A stretch of DNA of 5,559 nt from Acidimicrobiia bacterium. GTDB lineage: Bacteria; Actinomycetota; Acidimicrobiia; Spongiisociales; ZC4RG35. Location: contig WHTL01000274.1 in assembly GCA_009377735.1 (NCBI GenBank), forward strand, positions 1-5,559, given 5' to 3'. Below, piece by piece: positions 1-4,151 of the stretch. Each line of letters starts with the position of its first letter. Position 1 is the first letter of the stretch. The notes under the pieces are model-generated. The model did not search any database and was not told the DNA's origin. It saw nothing but the letters and a program-made list of their open reading frames with translations. The translations under genes and the position numbers were made by a program.

Positions 1-377
1 AGCTCGGATTCGGTGGCTCCTGATGTGGCCAGCCGAGAGGTAGCGACGATACGGTCGGTGGAGTCTCCGTCTTCTGCGACCACGTCAATCTTGGAAAGAC
101 GGGAGAGGGTCTTTGCGGTATCGGAAGAGACGTCGAGTCGGGATGCCGCCCACTCCGACAGGCTCTTGCAGCCGTCGGCGGTGGGGATCTGACGTTGCGC
201 TGCGGTGCGGAGGGCGGCGGTTTGGAGGAGACGGAGCCGGGCTACTCCAGCTTCCGCCTCAACCAGGACCGTCTCCAACTGCGCCGATGTCATCTCTGAG
301 AAGTCGAAACCGAGAATGTCACCACACGCTCCGTCGGTGCGGTCCGTGTGCCGAATGTCGACTAGAACATCATTCAT
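1..377 (-). CDS. DUF222 domain protein, N-terminal part (probable HNH endonuclease family), cut by left edge
   Basis: An open frame runs from ATG at 375-377 to the left edge without a stop, giving 125 codons. Residues about 28-75 contain an acidic/Ala/Leu-rich helix (VEAEAGVARLRLLQ) followed by ADGCKSLSEWAASRLDVSSDTA. This is the typical start of actinobacterial DUF222 proteins, in which a helical DUF222 region usually precedes a C-terminal HNH nuclease domain. The HNH part, if present, lies outside the window, so nuclease activity is inferred only. An in-frame ATG at 387-389 is an alternative start. The ATG at 377 has AGAGG almost touching it, too close for a good ribosome-binding site, and a -10-like TATGTT lies at 385-390, so it may be translated from a leaderless mRNA. 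These genes occur in many copies in actinobacterial genomes and their biological role is poorly known. Family assignment is fairly sure; the start is less so. Confidence 0.78.
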   Translation of the reverse strand, partial: MNDVLVDIRHTDRTDGACGDILGFDFSEMTSAQLETVLVEAEAGVARLRLLQTAALRTAAQRQIPTADGCKSLSEWAASRLDVSSDTAKTLSRLSKIDVVAEDGDSTDRIVATSRLATSGATESE

Positions 378-420
378 ACCTCTAAACATACGAGAGGGGT
401 GTGACAGAATCGGCCGAAAA

Positions 421-1104
421 TCAGACAATCTCGAAAAAAAAATCTGTTCGGGCTTGCCTACTGAGTGAGCACCTCTGATGCGATTGCTCCGTCCGGCCAG
501 AAAACGGTGACTCTGACAGGCGGGCACCGTTCCATTGGTGATATGAAAATGCCGATTCACCCGGTCTGATCAGGTGCACCTCCCCATCTCTAAGCTCGAT
601 CACGGTGGCCAAGGCGCCGGGAGTGTGTTTGATCTCCATCGTGTTATCTCCCGGACCATTACCGTATGACAGTCCAGAGATGCTATTTGGTGGATCAGGT
701 GAGGCAGGACCCGGGCACGCCCGATCCTCGATCGGCGAGTCGTCTGGAACGATCGCTCGACATTGTCGTTCCACAGACGTGATCATCTGTCGCCAGGTAA
801 TCAGATGGAGGGGACCCTCCGGAGCTGGGTAGATGCCCTCGAGACTTGCCGATCCTTGCTCGAAACCAGGAAGGAGTCGCAGAGACTCCAGTTGTGCTTG
901 AGCGGGCTTCTCGGGACCTGGTTCCAGCTCCACCACTACATCGGGAGATTTCGGTCCCTCCTCCAACGGTGGCCCTAGCTCGGTGGGCTGCTCGACGATG
1001 ACGGTGGTCTCGACGGCGGTCGTCCCGGTGGTTTCCTCACTTACCGTGCCCGAACAGGAAGCCAAGATCACGCAAACTGCGGCTGTGGCTCCCCTATAAG
1101 ACAC
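421..1104 (-). CDS. Putative secreted lipoprotein, unknown function; 3' end probably frameshifted
   Basis: The 227-residue frame starts at GTG (1102-1104). An in-frame TGA sits just upstream (1108-1110), so no longer start exists. The N-terminus has an Arg, a hydrophobic stretch and the lipobox LASC with Cys17, predicting signal peptidase II cleavage and a membrane-anchored protein. Residues about 18-70 are Thr/Glu/Pro-rich and low in complexity, like a lipoprotein linker. A folded part follows, with Cys at about 114, 129 and 212. I do not recognise a family. It starts 17 bases after the dsrE2 stop, so it may be the third gene of the tusA transcript. The C-terminal 35 or so residues are Ser/Arg/Gln-rich and end in FFFEIV, read through a T9 tract. 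Another frame in the same place reads RVTVFWPDGAIASEVLTQ and stops at TAG 458-460, which looks more protein-like. The true end may therefore be 458, with a one-base indel near 500-545. Confidence 0.68.
   Translation of the reverse strand: MSYRGATAAVCVILASCSGTVSEETTGTTAVETTVIVEQPTELGPPLEEGPKSPDVVVELEPGPEKPAQAQLESLRLLPGFEQGSASLEGIYPAPEGPLHLITWRQMITSVERQCRAIVPDDSPIEDRACPGPASPDPPNSISGLSYGNGPGDNTMEIKHTPGALATVIELRDGEVHLIRPGESAFSYHQWNGARLSESPFSGRTEQSHQRCSLSRQARTDFFFEIV
434..442 (-). other. T9 tract (minus sense) downstream of the lipoprotein gene
   Basis: Nine consecutive A residues on the plus strand read as T9 in the direction of the lipoprotein gene. The tract lies 15 bases past the alternative TAG at 458-460 and could act as the U tract of a terminator. 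I could not find a convincing GC-rich hairpin immediately before it (only very short GGC/GCC pairing), so terminator function is unproven. It is also a slippage-prone homopolymer and a possible sequencing-error site. Confidence 0.3.
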
Positions 1105-1121
1105 ACCTCAATTATGCCGTC

Positions 1122-1640
1122 TTACACGAACAGTTGCACGTCGGCCTCTGCTGCGTACTCGAGGAAGGCGGCGGCGCCGGCGATGTCGCATCCTTTGATG
1201 AGATCGTTCTCCTCGACCCCCATGACACCCATGGACGTGGAGCAGGCGAAGAAGCGGACACCTAGCTCCTGGCTCATATCGATGAACTCGGACACCTCGG
1301 GCATGCGGGCGTCCTTCATCCACTTCTTCATCACCTTCGTCGCCGCAGCGGTGGCGCCGGGGACGGCACCGAGGATGTTGGGAAGCTGCACGGGTCCCGA
1401 GGGATTGGCGAGGGAGGCGACCTTTAGCTTCCGGAATCGGTTCTGGTGAAGGATGTCCAACCCGTAGAAGGTGAAGAAGATGCCCGCTTCCCAGCCCATA
1501 CTGGCCGCGGTCGACGCCAGGATCAGGGGTGGATATGCCTGGTCGAGGGTTCCCTTGGAGGCCACCAACGCCAGTCGTCTCCGTTTCGGGACATCCTCGG
1601 CGGCGATGTCGTGATCGAGCTCGGTTGCATTGGCGGTCAT
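1122..1640 (-). CDS. dsrE2: DsrE2-like protein (DsrE/DsrF/DrsH family), sulfur-transfer partner of TusA
   Basis: This is a cytoplasmic protein of 172 residues, a usual length for DsrE2-type members. After a charged N-terminus (residues 1-20), strand 1 is RRLALVASKGTLDQAYPPLI, followed by ASTAASMGWEAGIFFTFYGLDIL. The signature near residues 128-155 is VRFFACSTSMGVMG...DLIKGCDIAGAAAFL, with Cys133 at the position of the family's conserved sulfur-binding cysteine and a second Cys at 151. Family knowledge: DsrE-type proteins exchange persulfide or thiosulfonate sulfur with TusA in dissimilatory sulfur oxidation and related sulfur trafficking. The start codon overlaps the tusA stop as ATGA (1637-1640), and GGGAG lies 7 bases upstream, so translation is probably coupled to tusA. 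No rhodanese, Dsr or heterodisulfide-reductase-like gene is in the window, so the final sulfur acceptor is unknown. The symbol follows family usage, and the subfamily is inferred from length and context. Confidence 0.88.
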   Translation of the reverse strand: MTANATELDHDIAAEDVPKRRRLALVASKGTLDQAYPPLILASTAASMGWEAGIFFTFYGLDILHQNRFRKLKVASLANPSGPVQLPNILGAVPGATAAATKVMKKWMKDARMPEVSEFIDMSQELGVRFFACSTSMGVMGVEENDLIKGCDIAGAAAFLEYAAEADVQLFV

Positions 1641-1897
1641 CGACTTGCTCCCTTCTGTATCCGGAAGGTCTGGGAGTCGTCGTTGTTCTCGCTGGATAGG
1701 AGGGTGTCGCCCCTCTCGCGGACGAGGGCCGGGATGTCCACGATGGAACCAGGGTCGGTCGTTACCAGTTCGAGCACGTCGCCCGGGGCGAGTCTGGTCA
1801 GGGCCTTACCGGCGTGATAGACAGGGAGGGGGCAGAGCAAATCGGTGCAATCGAGGGTCTCAGTAACTTCGATATCGGTGGAGTGCAGTTGGGTCAT
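1637..1897 (-). CDS. tusA: TusA-family sulfur carrier protein
   Basis: This is an 86-residue protein, matching the roughly 80-residue size of TusA/SirA/YeeD proteins. The key motif is LDCTDLLCPLPVYHAGKAL (residues 15-33). Cys22 in CPLP is the persulfide-carrying cysteine, and an extra Cys17 lies just before it. The tail GDVLELVTTDPGSIVDIPALV fits the family's second half. The role known for the family is to accept sulfane sulfur and relay it to partners; here the partner is likely the overlapping DsrE2-like protein. The start at 1895-1897 is chosen because AAGGAA (1907-1912) sits 9 bases upstream. A longer frame to 2017 would run through the terminator hairpin and is rejected. The gene lies downstream of a Cys-rich leader ORF and terminator, suggesting control by cysteine supply. 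Confidence 0.93.
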   Translation of the reverse strand: MTQLHSTDIEVTETLDCTDLLCPLPVYHAGKALTRLAPGDVLELVTTDPGSIVDIPALVRERGDTLLSSENNDDSQTFRIQKGASR

Positions 1898-1906
1898 GTT
1901 GCTGTG

Positions 1907-1912
1907 TTCCTT
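1907..1912 (-). promoter_or_regulatory. Ribosome-binding site of tusA
   Basis: AAGGAA on the minus strand, 9 bases before the ATG at 1897. It lies about 30 bases after the terminator U tract, so any transcript that passes the terminator exposes it. It decides the tusA start against the longer open frame. Confidence 0.7.
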
Positions 1913-1935
1913 GGTCGGTGGGTGGTCAGAAATGC

Positions 1936-1960
1936 AAAAACCCGCATCGGGGAATGCGGG
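1936..1960 (-). terminator. Intrinsic terminator in the tusA leader (attenuator)
   Basis: Read on the minus strand: CCCGCAT, a six-base loop TCCCCG, ATGCGGG, then TTTTT. This is a perfect 7-bp GC-rich stem (1954-1960 with 1941-1947) followed directly by five Us (1936-1940), a textbook rho-independent terminator. It lies between the leader ORF and the tusA ribosome-binding site, so it would stop transcription before tusA unless overridden. An 8-bp inverted repeat (1961-1968 with 2010-2017) abuts its 5' side. It could instead end readthrough from the membrane-protein gene, but a promoter lies between that gene and the hairpin. Confidence 0.82.
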
Positions 1961-2017
1961 GTGGGAGGTCGGAGAGATCCTGGATGGTCTTAAACAGTCG
2001 CTACGCGTTCCTCCCAC
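1961..2017 (-). promoter_or_regulatory. Leader RNA pairing element next to the terminator
   Basis: GTGGGAGG (2010-2017, in the last codons of the leader ORF) is perfectly complementary to CCTCCCAC (1961-1968), which touches the terminator stem. An overlapping alternative, GGAACGCG (2004-2011) with CGCATTCC (1951-1958), pairs 7 of 8 positions and would use up the 5' arm of the terminator. The two cannot form together because both use bases 2010-2011. A small hairpin TGTAC/GTACA (2022-2026 with 2034-2038) covers the third and fourth Cys codons. Mutually exclusive structures overlapping a leader ORF are expected of an attenuator. Which one forms under which condition is inference. Confidence 0.5.
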
Positions 2018-2063
2018 GCCTTGTACAGACGCAGTACATACAGAAAGCGCAACGGACGTTCAT
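2001..2063 (-). CDS. Cysteine-rich leader peptide (20 aa), probable attenuator sORF of tusA-dsrE2
   Basis: ATG at 2061-2063 opens a 20-codon frame ending at TAG 2001-2003. It contains MNVRCAFCMYCVCTRRG: four Cys codons within nine (TGC, TGT, TGC, TGT at codons 5, 8, 11 and 13), far above chance for a rare residue. The ATG lies 8 bases after the -10 hexamer TATACT and no Shine-Dalgarno precedes it, so it is probably translated from a leaderless mRNA. Known family of mechanism: polycysteine leaderless small ORFs act as cysteine-responsive attenuators in mycobacteria. Inferred function: when Cys-tRNA is scarce, ribosomes stall at the Cys run and leave the last codons (2004-2017) free to pair, changing the terminator. 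When Cys is ample, the ribosome reaches the stop and termination is favoured. The peptide itself probably has no job beyond being translated. Confidence 0.72.
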   Translation of the reverse strand: MNVRCAFCMYCVCTRRGRNA

Positions 2064-2071
2064 CGGTTTTG

Positions 2072-2100
2072 AGTATAGCTGCTCCAGGCGGCGTGGTCTA
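2072..2100 (-). promoter_or_regulatory. Promoter of the leader ORF-tusA-dsrE2 operon
   Basis: On the minus strand, TAGACC (2095-2100; 4 of 6 against TTGACA) and TATACT (2072-2077; 5 of 6 against TATAAT) are separated by exactly 17 bases. The predicted start of transcription is about 2063-2066, at or within three bases of the leader ORF ATG at 2063. The element lies in the 47-base gap between the membrane-protein stop and the leader ORF. Confidence 0.62.
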
Positions 2101-2110
2101 GGCCCGGGAA

Positions 2111-2530
2111 TCACGTCGCGGCGAGGGTTCCGATGTCCACGATCGTCTGATAGAGGAGGAGGGCGATGATCGCCAACCCGATCGCGGTGTAATGCCAGCG
2201 CCACTTGTGATGCGCCGCAAAGAATCGTCTGATCGAGGCCACGATGAAGACAATGCTGACGGCTCCAACCACCAGACCGAGGACGGGTCCGACCGTCCCT
2301 GTCAGACCCAAAACGGGACCGGCGAGCGGGATGAGGATATACGTGATGAGACAGCGGATCCCCGATATGAGGATCGACTTTCCGAAGAGACTCTGGGCGG
2401 CTACCGGATCACCTGCGGTGACCGCGGGCAGGAACAGCATCCGTCTCATTATCTGATCGGCACGGGTCGCTGGTTGTTGGGGGCGCCGTGTCCGTGTCTC
2501 GGTCACTGGCGCGTCTGCATGACCTTGCAT
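2111..2530 (-). CDS. Small integral membrane protein, three predicted helices, unknown function
   Basis: A 139-residue frame. Residues 1-30 are hydrophilic and Arg/Thr/Pro-rich. MLFLPAVTAGDP follows, then three hydrophobic segments at about 52-73, 79-100 and 113-135. The loop between helices 2 and 3 is basic and aromatic (RRFFAAHHKWRWHY), suggesting that side faces the cytoplasm. GPVLGL occurs twice (71-76 and 81-86) across the helix 1/2 turn, with different codons. I know of no function; similar small membrane proteins seem to occur in actinobacteria, but I cannot name a family. The start is uncertain. ATG 2530 has no Shine-Dalgarno, while ATG 2440 (residue 31) follows GATAAT (2448-2453) by 7 bases and would suit a leaderless mRNA giving 109 residues. 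It lies upstream of and codirectional with the tusA operon, but a promoter separates them. Confidence 0.68.
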   Translation of the reverse strand: MQGHADAPVTETRTRRPQQPATRADQIMRRMLFLPAVTAGDPVAAQSLFGKSILISGIRCLITYILIPLAGPVLGLTGTVGPVLGLVVGAVSIVFIVASIRRFFAAHHKWRWHYTAIGLAIIALLLYQTIVDIGTLAAT

Positions 2531-2593
2531 ATACCGAAGGATGCCGCGTCATCGAGCGGAGTGCGAATCCCGAGCGCTTGTTACCGTCTGGTC

Positions 2594-3937
2594 ATGGACA
2601 ACGACCTGTTTGCGGCCCGAGCCGAGGAGACCCTTAGTCGGGTGGCGCCACTGGCGACCAGGATGAGACCACGCACTCTGGACGAGGTCGTCGGGCAGCC
2701 TGCCCTGCTGCAAGACGGCGCTGCATTCCGTCGTGTGGTCGAGTCTGGTAGTCCCGTCTCGATGATCCTATGGGGGCCACCGGGGACTGGTAAGACCACG
2801 TTGGCCCGGGTGATCTCGAACCACGCCGACGCCGTTTTCGAGACCCTATCCGCGACCTCGGCAGGGGTGAAGGATGTGCGGGAGGTGCTTGCTTCGGCCC
2901 GTCATCGATTGGAGACCGACGAACGACGGACGGTTCTGTTCCTCGACGAGATTCACCGGTTCAACAAGAACCAACAAGACGCCCTCCTCCCCGGTGTCGA
3001 AGACGGGACGATCATCCTGATCGGCGCCACCACGGAGAACCCGTTCCACGAGGTGAATAGTCCCCTCATCTCCCGTTCAACGCTCTTCCGACTCGAATCC
3101 CTCGACCCCGATGCTCTGGAGGCGCTCGTCGACCGTGCCCTCGGCGACAGCGAGCGAGGCTTGGGACAGAAGGGGCTCGCCATTGACGACGAGGCACGAC
3201 GAACCCTGGCTGAGCGGACTGGTGGTGATGCCCGGCTCGTCCTCAACGCCCTGGAGATGGCATCGACCTTGGCCGGTGGTCGCCAATCGTCGGTCATCGA
3301 GACCACCGACGTCGAGGAGGCTCTACAACGACGGATCGTCCGCTACGACAAGGCCGGTGATCAGCACTACGACGTCGTATCGGCCTTCATCAAGAGCCTG
3401 CGGGGCTCCGATCCCGACGCCTCCGTCTACTGGCTTCATCTCATGTTGGAGGCGGGGGAGGATCCAGAGTTCATCGCCAGGCGGATGATCATCTTCGCCT
3501 CCGAGGATGTGGGACTCGCCGACTCCAATGCCCTAGTGGTGGCAACAGCCGCCTCCCAGGCGTTGGCGTATGTCGGGCTGCCCGAAGCGACCTTCGCTCT
3601 CACCCACTCCGCCATATATCTGGCGACGGCACCCAAGTCGAACTCGGTAACCACCACCATCGGGGCCGCCCGCCGTGTCGTTCTCGACGGATCCGCCCCG
3701 GTGATTCCGCCCCATCTTCGCGATGCCCACTATCAGGGAGCGGAAACGCTTGGTCATGGTGAGGGGTACCTGTATCCACACGACCACGACAGACATGTGG
3801 TCGACCAGCAGTACTGGCCGGATGGTCAGGACCCCAAGATCCTCTATCGCCCCACCGACCAGGGCGCCGAGGGTCGACGGGCGGAGTGGTTCGCCGAGAT
3901 TGACAGGCTGATGGGTCGCCCAGACCGGAGGAAGTGA
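2594..3937 (+). CDS. rarA: Replication-associated recombination protein A (RarA/MgsA), AAA+ ATPase
   Basis: The protein is 447 residues, a standard length for the family, and complete. It has RMRPRTLDEVVGQ (23-35), Walker A GPPGTGKT (61-68), Walker B LFLDEIHRF (115-123), sensor 1 GATTENP (144-150), arginine finger in SPLISR (R161) and sensor 2 GGDAR (210-214). The family-specific C-terminal blocks are RYDKAGDQHYDVVSAFIKSLRG-type (250-271), RRMIIFASEDVG (296-307) and KSNSV. RarA/Mgs1/WRNIP1 proteins are DnaA-clade clamp-loader-like ATPases, usually tetrameric, acting at stalled replication forks. The start at 2594 is chosen because the frame upstream (open to 2192) lies antisense to the membrane-protein gene and reads as low-complexity non-protein sequence, while MDNDLF begins as homologues do. 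No Shine-Dalgarno is visible. TACCGT (2582-2587) ends 7 bases before the ATG, so the mRNA could be leaderless. In-frame GTG 2561 is a weaker alternative. Confidence 0.96.
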   Translation: MDNDLFAARAEETLSRVAPLATRMRPRTLDEVVGQPALLQDGAAFRRVVESGSPVSMILWGPPGTGKTTLARVISNHADAVFETLSATSAGVKDVREVLASARHRLETDERRTVLFLDEIHRFNKNQQDALLPGVEDGTIILIGATTENPFHEVNSPLISRSTLFRLESLDPDALEALVDRALGDSERGLGQKGLAIDDEARRTLAERTGGDARLVLNALEMASTLAGGRQSSVIETTDVEEALQRRIVRYDKAGDQHYDVVSAFIKSLRGSDPDASVYWLHLMLEAGEDPEFIARRMIIFASEDVGLADSNALVVATAASQALAYVGLPEATFALTHSAIYLATAPKSNSVTTTIGAARRVVLDGSAPVIPPHLRDAHYQGAETLGHGEGYLYPHDHDRHVVDQQYWPDGQDPKILYRPTDQGAEGRRAEWFAEIDRLMGRPDRRK

Positions 3938-3943
3938 GGGACG

Positions 3944-3957
3944 GCCCCTGATGGGGC
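3944..3957 (+). terminator. Short hairpin after rarA, weak terminator candidate
   Basis: GCCCC-TGAT-GGGGC forms a 5-bp all-GC stem with a four-base loop, starting 7 bases after the rarA stop codon. No U tract follows (GTGAATTATCC), so it does not meet the intrinsic-terminator pattern. It may still end or protect the transcript. Confidence 0.35.
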
Positions 3958-3972
3958 GTGAATTATCCGAAT

Positions 3973-4000
3973 CTGTCCTTGGGGCTTGTTACGGTATAAC
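3973..4000 (+). promoter_or_regulatory. Possible promoter of the ATPase-GNAT pair
   Basis: TATAAC at 3995-4000 matches TATAAT at five of six positions. The best -35 candidate at about 16 bases spacing (CTGTCC, 3973-3978) is poor. Transcription would start near 4007, inside the CATAC box cluster, and leave a leader of about 138 bases before the ATPase start. Confidence 0.4.
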
Positions 4001-4004
4001 CGCA

Positions 4005-4080
4005 CATACTGAACCCTACTTGTATGGCAAGAGACATACTGTTTCATACTGGGTCGGTTCGATCCATACCTGAACCTACT
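4005..4080 (+). repeat. Cluster of CATAC boxes with about 10-bp phasing
   Basis: CATACTG occurs at 4005, 4035 and 4045, and CATACCTG at 4065; the inverse GTATG is at 4022-4026. The start offsets are 0, 30, 40 and 60, close to whole helical turns. The first and last copies extend into a longer imperfect direct repeat (CATACTGAACCCTACT and CATACCTGAACCTACT). The cluster sits just downstream of the -10-like TATAAC and upstream of the ATPase gene, as expected for an operator array. The binding protein is unknown. Confidence 0.55.
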
Positions 4081-4090
4081 CTAGGAAGAG

Positions 4091-4132
4091 GAGAGGATGA
4101 GCGGGAGAGGATGAGCGGGAGAGGATGAGCGA
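4091..4132 (+). repeat. Three tandem copies of a 14-bp unit (GAGAGGATGAGCGG)
   Basis: Units lie at 4091-4104, 4105-4118 and 4119-4132; only the last base of the third unit differs (A for G). Each unit carries a purine-rich Shine-Dalgarno-like stretch and an ATG. The array ends 12 bases before the TTG start of the ATPase gene. The unit is not a multiple of three, so each ATG is in a different frame from the next and is stopped by the TGA overlapping the next ATG. Confidence 0.85.
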
Positions 4133-4151
4133 GGGAGAGATTCTTTGGTAG
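4097..4151 (+). other. Chain of three overlapping micro-ORFs in the ATPase leader
   Basis: ATG 4097 reads MSGRG and stops at TGA 4112-4114. ATG 4111 reads MSGRG and stops at TGA 4126-4128. ATG 4125 reads MSEGEILW and stops at TAG 4149-4151. Successive frames overlap as ATGA, and the last overlaps the ATPase TTG start (4145) by 7 bases. The first has AGGAA (4083-4087) 9 bases upstream. It could be a coupled re-initiation chain or simply a by-product of the tandem repeat. Confidence 0.3.

Noticed and set aside
409..418. TCGGCCGA palindrome upstream of the DUF222 gene as an operator
   Set aside because: A single 8-bp GC-rich palindrome is expected by chance in such DNA, and no second copy is nearby.
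113..468. Plus-strand frames of 90 and 87 residues at the left end
   Set aside because: Arg/Ser/Pro-rich antisense shadows of the DUF222 gene, which has recognisable family sequence on the minus strand.
1898..2017. Longer TusA start at 2017 adding 40 residues
   Set aside because: It would translate through the terminator hairpin and the leader ORF region; AAGGAA with correct spacing supports 1897 instead.
2004..2063. A metabolite riboswitch (SAM, cobalamin, TPP) in the tusA leader
   Set aside because: I see no conserved core of those classes by eye, while the Cys-rich ORF plus terminator explains the structure. A covariance-model (Rfam) scan of 1898-2066 would settle it.
2192..2593. N-terminal extension of RarA by 134 residues (open frame upstream of 2594)
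   Set aside because: It lies antisense to the membrane-protein gene, is low-complexity polar sequence, and RarA family proteins begin at about MDNDLF with a total near 447 residues.
3844..4047. Minus-strand frame of 67 residues across the rarA end and intergenic region
   Set aside because: Mostly antisense to rarA, with no ribosome-binding site and no recognisable protein features.
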